From positions 124,001 to 188,000 of the forward strand of contig JACRMV010000005.1 in NCBI GenBank assembly GCA_016235025.1: a DNA stretch of 64,000 nucleotides, in the 5' to 3' direction. Origin of the DNA: Rhodocyclales bacterium (GTDB lineage Bacteria > Pseudomonadota > Gammaproteobacteria > Burkholderiales > Rhodocyclaceae). The notes under the pieces are model-generated. The model was not told the origin of the DNA. It did no database searches and was given only the letters and a program-made list of their open reading frames with translations. The first letter of the stretch is position 1. The number at the start of each line of letters is the position of its first letter. A program made the translations under genes and the position numbers. Of this stretch, positions 30,611 to 39,188 are shown piece by piece.

Positions 30611-33176
30611 TTGTAGCTCCCTCTCTCACCCCGGATAGCTACAATTCCGAGGCGCTGGATTACATCGGCCGCAGCGGTTGTAGCTCCCTCTCTCACCCCG
30701 GATAGCTACAATTATTCCACCGCCGGCACCGAAGTCACTGGCGGTTGTAGCTCCCTCTCTCACCCCGGATAGCTACAATTAACAAGATCGATGCCGCCGT
30801 CGCGCTCATCGTTGTAGCTCCCTCTCTCACCCCGGATAGCTACAATTTGCAGTGGGCGATGACGGCTCTCATTTCGCGTTGTAGCTCCCTCTCTCACCCC
30901 GGATAGCTACAATTGACATTGCTGAGGTCGCTGAACTTGTCAAAGTTGTAGCTCCCTCTCTCACCCCGGATAGCTACAATTGCAGGCAAGGCAAGAGAAA
31001 ACCGCCTCTTTGTTGTAGCTCCCTCTCTCACCCCGGATAGCTACAATTCTCCTCAACCCCACCCACACCCTCGCGCTGGTTGTAGCTCCCTCTCTCACCC
31101 CGGATAGCTACAATTTCCGCCGCCGGCCGCGTTGTAGCTCCCTCTCTCACCCCGGATAGCTACAATTGCGCTGGAAGTCTTCCGCCCGGCGCTCTTGGTT
31201 GTAGCTCCCTCTCTCACCCCGGATAGCTACAATTCAGGCCATCACCAGCGCCGCCGAAAAATACGTTGTAGCTCCCTCTCTCACCCCGGATAGCTACAAT
31301 TAACCTCATCTACTACCCGGCGCTGGGCCAGGTTGTAGCTCCCTCTCTCACCCCGGATAGCTACAATTCGCCGCTGCCCATCATCGTCACGCATCGCGGT
31401 TGTAGCTCCCTCTCTCACCCCGGATAGCTACAATTCGACGTAGCTGTAGCCGAACAACAAAAAATGTTGTAGCTCCCTCTCTCACCCCGGATAGCTACAA
31501 TTGCTTGCGCCGGTAGGTGGTGGGTTCGGCGTGTTGTAGCTCCCTCTCTCACCCCGGATAGCTACAATTCCTCCCTGCTGCTGGGAAGTTATCTTTTCGG
31601 TTGTAGCTCCCTCTCTCACCCCGGATAGCTACAATTACGGACACAGTCAGAACCAGACAAAGACCAGTTGTAGCTCCCTCTCTCACCCCGGATAGCTACA
31701 ATTTTTCGCGAAACCTGGATGGCGCGCTACGCCGTTGTAGCTCCCTCTCTCACCCCGGATAGCTACAATTCTGGCCGCGATGGCCACCGTATTCGCCGCC
31801 GTTGTAGCTCCCTCTCTCACCCCGGATAGCTACAATTCTGACCTCCGAGGACTGGAGCACGCTGCGCGTTGTAGCTCCCTCTCTCACCCCGGATAGCTAC
31901 AATTTGGGATCGAAGTCCGGCCCGCGCTTCTTGCGTTGTAGCTCCCTCTCTCACCCCGGATAGCTACAATTAGCACGCGCAGCACGCAACTGGTATATCT
32001 GGTTGTAGCTCCCTCTCTCACCCCGGATAGCTACAATTTCCGCGCAGTGGTTATGCCTTGCCGTCTTTGTTGTAGCTCCCTCTCTCACCCCGGATAGCTA
32101 CAATTCGGCTGAATTGCGGCATACGTTACCGTGCCGTTGTAGCTCCCTCTCTCACCCCGGATAGCTACAATTCGGCCTGCGCTACGCTCGCTGCCGCAGG
32201 CAGTTGTAGCTCCCTCTCTCACCCCGGATAGCTACAATTGATGGCGGCCTGCACGCTGGCGATCAGCGGGTTGTAGCTCCCTCTCTCACCCCGGATAGCT
32301 ACAATTAAGCTGTGGGATGTGCGTTTGCCTCCTGCGGTTGTAGCTCCCTCTCTCACCCCGGATAGCTACAATTTTCTTTAGAGTTTCTTGGATTATCTCA
32401 TATGTTGTAGCTCCCTCTCTCACCCCGGATAGCTACAATTAAGACGCACTGCGCGCCTTCCAGGACAAGAGTTGTAGCTCCCTCTCTCACCCCGGATAGC
32501 TACAATTTGCATCTTCGCAAGTTCTTCATGACAAAACGTTGTAGCTCCCTCTCTCACCCCGGATAGCTACAATTGCGAGGACGGCGACAGGCCAAAGCTC
32601 TGGAGTTGTAGCTCCCTCTCTCACCCCGGATAGCTACAATTTATGGCGAGTACGGCCGCATCGTTGACCAAGTTGTAGCTCCCTCTCTCACCCCGGATAG
32701 CTACAATTTCCGGGCGTGTACCGACGGTGGCCGGGTATGTTGTAGCTCCCTCTCTCACCCCGGATAGCTACAATTCGCAACAGAACGAGATGCGGAACTT
32801 TCCGGGTTGTAGCTCCCTCTCTCACCCCGGATAGCTACAATTGAGTCGATCAACGGCCCGCTGCCGCCAGGGGTTGTAGCTCCCTCTCTCACCCCGGATA
32901 GCTACAATTACAAGAGTCAGAAGAAGAAAGACAAAGGGCGTTGTAGCTCCCTCTCTCACCCCGGATAGCTACAATTCCAGCCATGACGGATAGAATGAAG
33001 ATTCCAGTTGTAGCTCCCTCTCTCACCCCGGATAGCTACAATTCAAGCTCCGAGCGCCGCGGCGAGTGGATGCGTTGTAGCTCCCTCTCTCACCCCGGAT
33101 AGCTACAATTCTGGGCGCCTTCACCCGCATCCCGGCATTGGTTGTAGCTCCCTCTCTCACCCCGGATAGCTACAAT
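30610..33176 (+). CRISPR. Type II-C CRISPR array, 39 identical repeats
   Basis: Thirty-nine copies of a 36-base repeat beginning GTTGTAGCTCCC and ending GATAGCTACAAT, all identical by eye, with 38 spacers. The period is 67 throughout except for one 52-base unit (31079-31130) whose spacer is only 15 bases. A T follows the repeat in all 39 cases, so the true unit may be 37 + 30. The repeat closely resembles the Neisseria meningitidis repeat (same first 12 bases and same terminal GCTACAAT), which carries a -10-like TACAAT in each repeat and makes crRNAs from internal starts. tracrRNA complementarity fixes crRNA transcription as left to right, i.e. toward cas2 and opposite to the cas genes. I found no spacer matching another part of the window by eye. 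Confidence 0.99.
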
Positions 33177-33190
33177 TTGACTACATTTCG

Positions 33191-33229
33191 ATCCCCACCC
33201 GGTCTTGGCCGGGCGGGGATTTTTCTTTT
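33191..33229 (+). terminator. Terminator closing the CRISPR array
   Basis: ATCCCC-A-CCCGG and CCGGG-C-GGGGAT form a 12-base stem with one mismatch and a 6-base loop, followed by TTTTTCTTTT, 14 bases after the last repeat. It is only active on the plus strand, supporting left-to-right array transcription and protecting the convergent cas2. Confidence 0.85.
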
Positions 33230-33240
33230 CCAAATTGAAA

Positions 33241-33549
33241 TCAAAACAGCAGCATTTGCGCCGCCGCGACCTTTTTTTCCTGAAACAGCGGCAGGCCGAC
33301 CAGCAGGCGCATGCCGGCATACTGTTTCTCGGTCACGGTCATGCTGCGTATCGATCCCTCGGGTGGCAGGTTTTCGGCCAGCCGCGCCAGATGCTTTTTT
33401 TCGGCGTCGATGCCGTTGAGAATCCGGCCATAAACCGACCACTGGATCATGTCGTAGCCGTCATTGAGCAGGAATTTGCGGAACTGAACATAGGCGCGTT
33501 TCTCGGCCTTGGTGACCATCGGCAGATCGAAGAAGACGAGCAAGCGCAT
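33241..33549 (-). CDS. cas2: CRISPR-associated endoribonuclease Cas2
   Basis: Small ferredoxin-fold adaptor of the Cas1-Cas2 integrase. The N-terminus MRLLVFFDLPMVTK with the conserved Asp after strand 1 and the motif FLLNDGYDMIQWSVYGR are typical of type II-C Cas2. I choose the ATG at 33549 (102 residues), which has GAGG upstream; an in-frame GTG at 33573 would add eight residues. It lies 25 bases after cas1 and converges on the array terminator. Confidence 0.95.
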   Translation of the reverse strand: MRLLVFFDLPMVTKAEKRAYVQFRKFLLNDGYDMIQWSVYGRILNGIDAEKKHLARLAENLPPEGSIRSMTVTEKQYAGMRLLVGLPLFQEKKVAAAQMLLF

Positions 33550-33574
33550 GTATCGCCTCGTCTCGATGCCCACA

Positions 33575-34477
33575 TCAATACTCCAGCCGGTGCGGCTGCA
33601 AGCCGATCAGGCCGGGCAGATCGAGTTCGCTGGAGTTGTCTTCAAAGACACGCACCAGGCTTTCCACGGCGTATTCGATGGCCGAAAGCACCGACATGCG
33701 GCCCTGTGGCATGGCGACATCGACGTTGAGCAGTGCCACCAGTGCTTGCTTGTCGGCAGGAATCAGGTCGCCTTCCGTCATGGCCGGGTGCTTGGCGACA
33801 TGCAGGTCGACCAGTGGGCGGAAAGGCTCGATCAGATCGTCGGCCAGGTTGAAGGCGTTCTGCTCGCTGTCGTGGAACAAGCCGACGGTTGGGTGCAGGC
33901 CGTGCGCCACCAGCCCGCGCGCGATCGCGCCGCGCAGCACGGCGTAGCCATAGTCGAGCGCGGCATTGGTCCAGCGTTCCTCGGCGCGGTGGAAATCCTG
34001 GCCGTAGAGTTGCGCGAAATAGAAGGCGGCGGCCTGCGCTTCGAGATTGTCCGGGTCGCCGGAGCGTACCCGACGCGCATAGGATTCAAGCCGATCCACG
34101 CTCTTGCCGCCGCAGAGCTTCAGGCAGGCGGCCTGATTCTCGATCTTGCGCCGGACGATGCTGGCCCACGCCTGCTTGGCTGTCGGCTTGGCGACGCCAA
34201 GTTGCTTGCGCATCATGCGCGTGGTGCGTGAATGCGGCAGGAAGGGCAGGAACACGCCCGCCGGCTGGTGGTTGCTGCCAGTGGCGTAAAGCCCGATGCC
34301 GTATTCGGCACAGGCCGAGAGCACCGGATGCGTGAGCGTGATTTCGCGGTGGTTGAGGACGATGACGGCGATGTCCTCGAAGGGCACGAAGGCGGTTTCC
34401 TCCTGGTCGATGGCCAGCGAGTAATGCTCCCGCCGCAGCTTGGCAGGGCGGGAGATCATCACACTACGCCAGACCAC
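33575..34477 (-). CDS. cas1: CRISPR-associated endonuclease Cas1 (type II)
   Basis: Integrase subunit that inserts new spacers. Conserved segments: VWRSVMISRPAKLRREHYSL at the start, VPFEDIAVIVLNHREITLTH, EAQAAAFYF (conserved Glu), NAALDYGYAVLRGAIARGL and GLFHDSEQNAFNLADDLIEPFRP (metal His and Asp; shown as GLFHDSEQNAFNLADDLIEP). A GTG at 34477 gives the family start, with GGAG upstream, and overlaps the cas9 stop by 14 bases; the in-frame ATG at 34459 would remove six residues and the longer frame reads only through cas9. About 300 residues. No csn2 or cas4, hence subtype II-C. Confidence 0.96.
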   Translation of the reverse strand: MVWRSVMISRPAKLRREHYSLAIDQEETAFVPFEDIAVIVLNHREITLTHPVLSACAEYGIGLYATGSNHQPAGVFLPFLPHSRTTRMMRKQLGVAKPTAKQAWASIVRRKIENQAACLKLCGGKSVDRLESYARRVRSGDPDNLEAQAAAFYFAQLYGQDFHRAEERWTNAALDYGYAVLRGAIARGLVAHGLHPTVGLFHDSEQNAFNLADDLIEPFRPLVDLHVAKHPAMTEGDLIPADKQALVALLNVDVAMPQGRMSVLSAIEYAVESLVRVFEDNSSELDLPGLIGLQPHRLEY

Positions 34478-37400
34478 GACGCGTCTCCGGCGGAGCGGGG
34501 TAGATGTTGCCGAGGGTGTCGACGTGGAATTTCTCGAAGGCAAGGGCGGTCTTGACGCCGATACTGCGGATTAGTCCGTCTTTGCCCACTTGCTGGGCAC
34601 GGTCATGTGCCCACAGGTGAATTGCACCCGTAGATCGATCACAGCCTGCGTAATACCCGAAACGAACGCCATCGTTTAGCGTGACACGTAGTAAGTCATT
34701 TGGATTCACTGCAAAGCAGTAGGCAAATCCATCGTCGATCAATGTCCAATCACGCTCATCCTTACCGCCGACAACCGCCCGACTCGGCAACTCCTTCGCC
34801 ACCGCGTGATGCACATACACCGGCACCAGATGGAACTTGCCATCCTTTTTGTGGCGGAACACATCGACCCGCAGCATCATGTCGTTTTTGGCGATGCCGC
34901 CGCGAATCGGAATGCCGGAGAGCTTGTCAATGACCATCGTGACGGCGCGCACGATGGGGCCAGTCGGATTGCCCTCGCGGTCGGGCTTGCGTAGCGGGTT
35001 GTCGACTGGGAATGCCTTGTCGCCCTTGCCACCGTGCGCTTCCAGTCGTGCGCGAATAGCCGCGTAGAGCTTTTCGTTGCGGTGGGGGTCAATCAGCTTA
35101 TCGATGTCTTTCAGTGACAGGCTTGTGAGCGGTACCTTCTGCGTGACGCCGCCTTGCTCCTTGAGTCGTTCGGGCTGCGCGTAGATGGTGTCCTTGTGCG
35201 CCGCCCCGCTGTTCCGCCGTTGCGGTGCGCGGGATACAAACAGCGGGCGCAGCGTATCCAGGACTTCGGCCGGATAGGTACCGAACATTTCCAACTGTGA
35301 GCGCAGTTCGTCGCGGTCGTCGAGATTCAGCCGTACTTCGAGTTCGTTCCGGAAGTGCGGCCACGGATCGGGGAAGTGCGCATGCAGTTGCTGGAACATG
35401 GCCGGATCGACGATCTCGCCAGTTTCCGGATCGGGGAAGCCGTCGCGCACCTTCGCCAGTTCCTTGGTGCGCGAGTAATCCGCCAGGCGCTTCACCATGC
35501 CATGGCTGCATGCAGCGACCACGGCGGCATCGAGTGCGTGGTGGCGGTCGCTATCGCCACGCACCTTGAGCAGGCCCCAGCGGGCGCGCAGGAAGGCGGT
35601 GGTCTGGCCGCTGAGCACAACACAGCGTTTGGCGGCCGGTAGCGCCGTGCCGTCAGCGCCGACTTTTTCGGCGAGCTTCAGGTAGCGTTCGACGTAATTC
35701 TTGAAAAAGCGGCAAATGTAGCGCGTGTCGTTGAGGTTGCGCTCGCGGAATTCCTCGGCGGCCTTGCCACCGAAATCCTTGCGCAGCAGGCGGGTGCGCT
35801 TGGCGAGGCGGTAGCTCTTGTTCGATTCGACCCAGGCGGCATAGTTGCGCCAGCGTTCGCCGTCCACCCCGCCGGGAAACGCTGTCAGGTACTCGTAGGC
35901 GGTGCGGTTGCCCTTGTTGCGGTTTTCCTCGGTCAGCACCAGCACCTTGTTGTTCTTGCTGTCGTCGTAGCTGCGCGAGTAGGGCAGGGCATGATCGACC
36001 TCGGCATAGCCGATGTCGTGCAGCACGCGATGCAGGTCGAGCGGTTTGAGGGAGTAGGCGCACTTGCCCTGCTGCTCACGGTAAAGCTGGAACTTCTCGA
36101 ACTCGCGGCTTTTGGCGGCGATGCCGTATTCGGCGGCGAAGGCGGCCTTGTCCTTTTCGTTACGCTCACGGTATTCCTCCTGCGCTTTCTTGACCTTGTT
36201 GCGCTCATCAAGAGGTCGCGACAGGTCGCGCGCCATCTCGATGTGCACTGCACTTGGAGAGCCGTAGGTTCGCACCAGTGCATTGAGCACCTTGCGCGCC
36301 TGGTTGAGCGCGCGCAGAACGACCGGGTTGCGCGGCACGTCGAGTTCTTCGTTGAAGACCATGCGCCCGTACTTGTCGCGGCGGGCATACAGCGGCGGCA
36401 GATACTTGTGTTCTCCCGCGCCGGCTGCGTGCAACTGGCTGTGGTGATAGCCCGCCGCCGCGCAGGCTTCGTCGTAGCGCAGGCCGGTTTCCATGTGCGG
36501 GACGATCTTGCGCAATGCCTTGAGCGAGAGCGCGTGGAACTTGTCGAAGCTGATTTCGGCGAGGGTATCAATCATCGGCTGGCCGCCGGGCAGGGGCAGC
36601 TTGCGTAATTCCGCTTCGACTTCGTCGCCATCCTTGTAGACGGACAGCACTCGCGCAATGTCATCAAGCAGCGTCGGGTCGCCGCCGGTCGCGGCGCCGG
36701 CCATGCCTTGCCATTCGGTTTCGAGTCCTTTGGCCTTGAGTGCCTTGCTCAGGGCTTCCCAGGCGGGCAGTTTGGTGAGCGTGTCCTTTTCCTTGTCTTC
36801 GGCGATGCCGGCAAAGTTGAAGTTGCTCAGCCCGGCCTTGGTCAGTGCGGTACGCAATTGCTTGTAGGTGAGCTTGGCGTCCGCATAGCCGTAGGGCAGG
36901 GGCAGAGCGACACGGCGTTCTTCCTCGTTCAGTCCGCGCGTCATGCCGTCGACGACGATGCGCAGGTTGTTGAGTCGGGTGAGCCAGACATGGCGCTCGG
37001 CGGTGAAGCTGGCCTTGGGTGCGCGGTATTCGTTCTTCTCGAAGGTGCATTTGCCGAGCATCTTGAGTAGATCTGCACCGGCGAGCGGCGGTTTCTGCTC
37101 CCAGAACAGGCCACTCTTGTGGTCGCCATTGCCGAGGATCGCGGATTCAAGTTCGGCGCAGGCATGGGTGTTGCCGAGTTCGCGCTGGCGCCGGAACAGC
37201 AGGGCTAGTTCCTCACTCAACAGGATGCGGGAGAGCGCCTTGCCGTAGTCGCCCTGCTTGTTGCGTTGCGCATCGGGAAACTCGACCAGCACCATCTCGG
37301 CGGCGCTGCGATAGCCCTTCTCGTTCATGCGTCGCAGGGTGTCGGATAGTCCCTTCTTGACCCGGCCGCCTTCGCCCTTGGCATCGCCTTCGGCTTTCTT

Positions 37401-37808
37401 TTCCTCGGCACGGCTGATCCAGTGGAAGCCGCGGTGCTTGCACAGGTGATAGATGACGCGTGCCCACTCGTCATCGGTCAGGCACCGATCAAGCCCGTCG
37501 ACGCGCAGTTGCCACGGGGAAACAGGCGAGGGGCGTTGGATGTCGTTGGTCTTTGCGATCATCCTCTCACGTTTGAGCAACCGCGATAGTTTGATAAGCC
37601 GCCATGCCCGCCGGCGTAGGCGGCGGCGCATCAGCCGCGCCGTGCGGCGTGCGAGATTGAGCGATTCGCCTTCCTTGGCGGTTTCCGCCTTGTCGAAACA
37701 GCGCACGCCCAGATCGACGATTCGGTTTTCGCCCAGCACGCACCAGCCTACCGAGGCGATGCCGATGTCGAAGCCAAAGGTCAGTGGTCCGAGGGTATTG
37801 CCATCCAT
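34464..37808 (-). CDS. cas9: Cas9 endonuclease, type II-C
   Basis: RNA-guided DNA nuclease of 1114 residues, close in size and sequence to N. meningitidis Cas9 (1082). RuvC-I is FGFDIGIASVGW with the catalytic Asp, followed by an Arg-rich bridge helix (RLMRRRLRRRAWRL). RuvC-II is VHIEMARDLS. The HNH domain has AEVDHALPYSRSYDDSKNNK and ENRNKGN. RuvC-III is SDRHHALDAAVVAA. All catalytic residues are present. The PAM-interacting end has GVKTALAFEKFHVDTLG. The ATG at 37808 is preceded by GGGAGG at five bases, better than the ATG five codons upstream. Between HNH and RuvC-III, the segment AEKVGADGTALPAAKRC is encoded by an exact dispersed-motif copy and looks longer than the corresponding region of the meningococcal enzyme. 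Confidence 0.98.
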   Translation of the reverse strand: MDGNTLGPLTFGFDIGIASVGWCVLGENRIVDLGVRCFDKAETAKEGESLNLARRTARLMRRRLRRRAWRLIKLSRLLKRERMIAKTNDIQRPSPVSPWQLRVDGLDRCLTDDEWARVIYHLCKHRGFHWISRAEEKKAEGDAKGEGGRVKKGLSDTLRRMNEKGYRSAAEMVLVEFPDAQRNKQGDYGKALSRILLSEELALLFRRQRELGNTHACAELESAILGNGDHKSGLFWEQKPPLAGADLLKMLGKCTFEKNEYRAPKASFTAERHVWLTRLNNLRIVVDGMTRGLNEEERRVALPLPYGYADAKLTYKQLRTALTKAGLSNFNFAGIAEDKEKDTLTKLPAWEALSKALKAKGLETEWQGMAGAATGGDPTLLDDIARVLSVYKDGDEVEAELRKLPLPGGQPMIDTLAEISFDKFHALSLKALRKIVPHMETGLRYDEACAAAGYHHSQLHAAGAGEHKYLPPLYARRDKYGRMVFNEELDVPRNPVVLRALNQARKVLNALVRTYGSPSAVHIEMARDLSRPLDERNKVKKAQEEYRERNEKDKAAFAAEYGIAAKSREFEKFQLYREQQGKCAYSLKPLDLHRVLHDIGYAEVDHALPYSRSYDDSKNNKVLVLTEENRNKGNRTAYEYLTAFPGGVDGERWRNYAAWVESNKSYRLAKRTRLLRKDFGGKAAEEFRERNLNDTRYICRFFKNYVERYLKLAEKVGADGTALPAAKRCVVLSGQTTAFLRARWGLLKVRGDSDRHHALDAAVVAACSHGMVKRLADYSRTKELAKVRDGFPDPETGEIVDPAMFQQLHAHFPDPWPHFRNELEVRLNLDDRDELRSQLEMFGTYPAEVLDTLRPLFVSRAPQRRNSGAAHKDTIYAQPERLKEQGGVTQKVPLTSLSLKDIDKLIDPHRNEKLYAAIRARLEAHGGKGDKAFPVDNPLRKPDREGNPTGPIVRAVTMVIDKLSGIPIRGGIAKNDMMLRVDVFRHKKDGKFHLVPVYVHHAVAKELPSRAVVGGKDERDWTLIDDGFAYCFAVNPNDLLRVTLNDGVRFGYYAGCDRSTGAIHLWAHDRAQQVGKDGLIRSIGVKTALAFEKFHVDTLGNIYPAPPETRRGLA
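35654..35667 (-). repeat. Dispersed motif, exact copy inside cas9
   Basis: Exact 14-mer with a perfect CGCCGT left half at the standard 5-base distance; in the cas9 frame it encodes KVGADGTA. Confidence 0.85.
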
Positions 37809-37826
37809 GCTTGCCTCCCGCATAAT
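37798..37826 (+). promoter_or_regulatory. tracrRNA promoter overlapping the cas9 start
   Basis: TTGCCA (37798-37803) and CATAAT (37821-37826) are spaced by exactly 17 bases. The -35 box lies inside the first codons of cas9 and the -10 in its leader, so tracrRNA and cas9 are transcribed divergently with overlapping control regions. Confidence 0.7.
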
Positions 37827-37832
37827 CGGCTC

Positions 37833-37929
37833 CGTTGTGGTTATCCGGGGTGAGAGCCGTTGCTACAATAAAGATTCTGAAAATGAATCTGTATCCAAAA
37901 GCCCGGCGGCCAAAACCGCCGGGCTTTTT
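37833..37929 (+). ncRNA. tracrRNA of the type II-C system
   Basis: The anti-repeat GTTATCCGGGGTGAGAG...GTTGCTACAATAA is complementary to the CRISPR repeat, leaving the bulge expected between the lower and upper duplex. It is followed by a hairpin AGATTC-TGAAAAT-GAATCT (37872-37890) and a terminator hairpin GCCCGGCGG/CCGCCGGGC with five Ts (37901-37929). Gene order inside the RNA (anti-repeat, TCTGAAAA-type nexus, terminator stem) parallels the meningococcal tracrRNA. The start is inferred from the promoter; the end from the T run. Confidence 0.92.
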
Positions 37930-37991
37930 CATTCTATGCTTTGTGAATTAAATTGTGTGCGCCTGGCGCTGCCTGCGAGGCGCCGTGCCGC

Positions 37992-38005
37992 CAGCGCCGA
38001 CTTTT
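37992..38005 (-). repeat. Dispersed motif, exact copy after the GDT1 gene
   Basis: Exact 14-mer with perfect CGCCGT left half, beginning 11 bases past the stop codon of the GDT1-family gene in the sense orientation. Confidence 0.83.
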
Positions 38006-38016
38006 TGCGGCCAGGG

Positions 38017-38589
38017 TTATTGCGCTACGCCCGGTGCGGCCAGCATGCTGATGATGCCGGTCAGGATGAAAAAGCCGGCGGCAATCCAGCGCATCAGCTT
38101 GAGCGGCAGGCGCTGCGCCAGGCGTTCGCCGATGATGACGGCGGGGACGTTGGCCAGCATCATGCCGAGCGTGGTGCCCATCACCACGGCGAATAGCGCG
38201 CCCTGAAACTGCGCGCCCAGTGCAATCGTCGCGAGTTGCGTCTTGTCGCCCATTTCGGCGATGAAGAAGGCGATGACGGTGGTGACGAAGGCGCCGGCGC
38301 GATGCAGTTTCGGATCGTCGTCGAGGGCGTCGGGATGCAGCGCCCAGAGGCCGAAGGCGATGAACACTGCGCCGGTAATCCACGGCAGCCAGTGAGGTGC
38401 GATCAGGTGCGCCAGCCAGACGCCGACCGAGCCGGCCAGGGCGTGGTTGAGCACGGTGGCGACGAAGATGCCGGTGATGATCGGCAGGGGTTTTTTGAGG
38501 CGGGCGGCGAGAACGAAGGAGAGAAGCTGGGTCTTGTCGCCAATTTCTGCCAGCGCGACCAGGGTGGCCGACGTGAGGAAGGCTTCCAC
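38017..38589 (-). CDS. GDT1/TMEM165 family cation transporter
   Basis: A 190-residue membrane protein of six helices arranged as two repeats, each with the signature E-x-G-D-K-T (AEIGDKTQLL near residue 14 and AEMGDKTQLA near residue 112). This family exchanges Mn2+ or Ca2+ for protons; bacterial members such as MneA export manganese. It lies six bases after fur, which is transcribed toward it, so the two probably share an mRNA and connect metal export with Fur-sensed metal status. Confidence 0.88.
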   Translation of the reverse strand: MEAFLTSATLVALAEIGDKTQLLSFVLAARLKKPLPIITGIFVATVLNHALAGSVGVWLAHLIAPHWLPWITGAVFIAFGLWALHPDALDDDPKLHRAGAFVTTVIAFFIAEMGDKTQLATIALGAQFQGALFAVVMGTTLGMMLANVPAVIIGERLAQRLPLKLMRWIAAGFFILTGIISMLAAPGVAQ

Positions 38590-38595
38590 GCTCGA

Positions 38596-39045
38596 TCAGG
38601 CCGGTGTCTTGCGGTGTACGCAGGCGGTCTTGGTGCAGTCGACGTAGAGGTAGAGCGCATGTTCGCGCAGGGCGAAACCCCGGCTTTCGGCAATCTGGCT
38701 TTGACGCTTCTCGATCTCCAGATCGACAAATTCCTCGACGCGGCCGCACTGGAGGCAGACCAGGTGGTCGTGGTGATGGCCTTCGTTCAGCTCGAAAGTC
38801 GCCTTGCCTGACTCGAAATGGTGGCGTTGCAGCAAGCCGGCCTGCTCGAACTGGGTCAGCACGCGGTACACCGTGGCCAGGCCAATGTCGATTTCATCGA
38901 CCAGCAGGTGGCGGTATACGTCTTCGGCCGTGACATGGCATGCACCACCACCCTCTTCCTTCAGCTTGCGGAACAGGTCGAGAATTTTCAGCCGTGGCAA
39001 GGTTGCTTTGAGGCCGATATTCTTGAGTTCGCTGGAGTCGGTCAT
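38596..39045 (-). CDS. fur: Ferric uptake regulator Fur
   Basis: Fe2+-responsive repressor, 149 residues. N-terminal winged helix ([15 protein letters not shown]), metal site in [19 protein letters not shown] and a second Cys pair near the C-terminus ([10 protein letters not shown]). Normal length. It is divergent from bamE across 143 bases, a standard arrangement in Betaproteobacteria. No consensus Fur box is visible in that gap. Confidence 0.95.
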   Translation of the reverse strand: MTDSSELKNIGLKATLPRLKILDLFRKLKEEGGGACHVTAEDVYRHLLVDEIDIGLATVYRVLTQFEQAGLLQRHHFESGKATFELNEGHHHDHLVCLQCGRVEEFVDLEIEKRQSQIAESRGFALREHALYLYVDCTKTACVHRKTPA

Positions 39046-39188
39046 GGAATGTGAATGTGCTTTGCGCTGGCGCAGATGTCAGGGCCGCGCGGGCATCTAT
39101 GATATAGTTTTCGCGCTCTGCTTGCTTGCTCTTGGCTGCCCCGGTTATCTGCGAAACCGATGACCCTTCACAAATCCGGAATTCCCCG

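Noticed and set aside
39046-39188. Fur box / paired promoters between fur and bamE
   Set aside because: AT-rich TATGATATAGT offers -10-like hexamers on both strands but no adequately spaced -35 or 19-base Fur palindrome.
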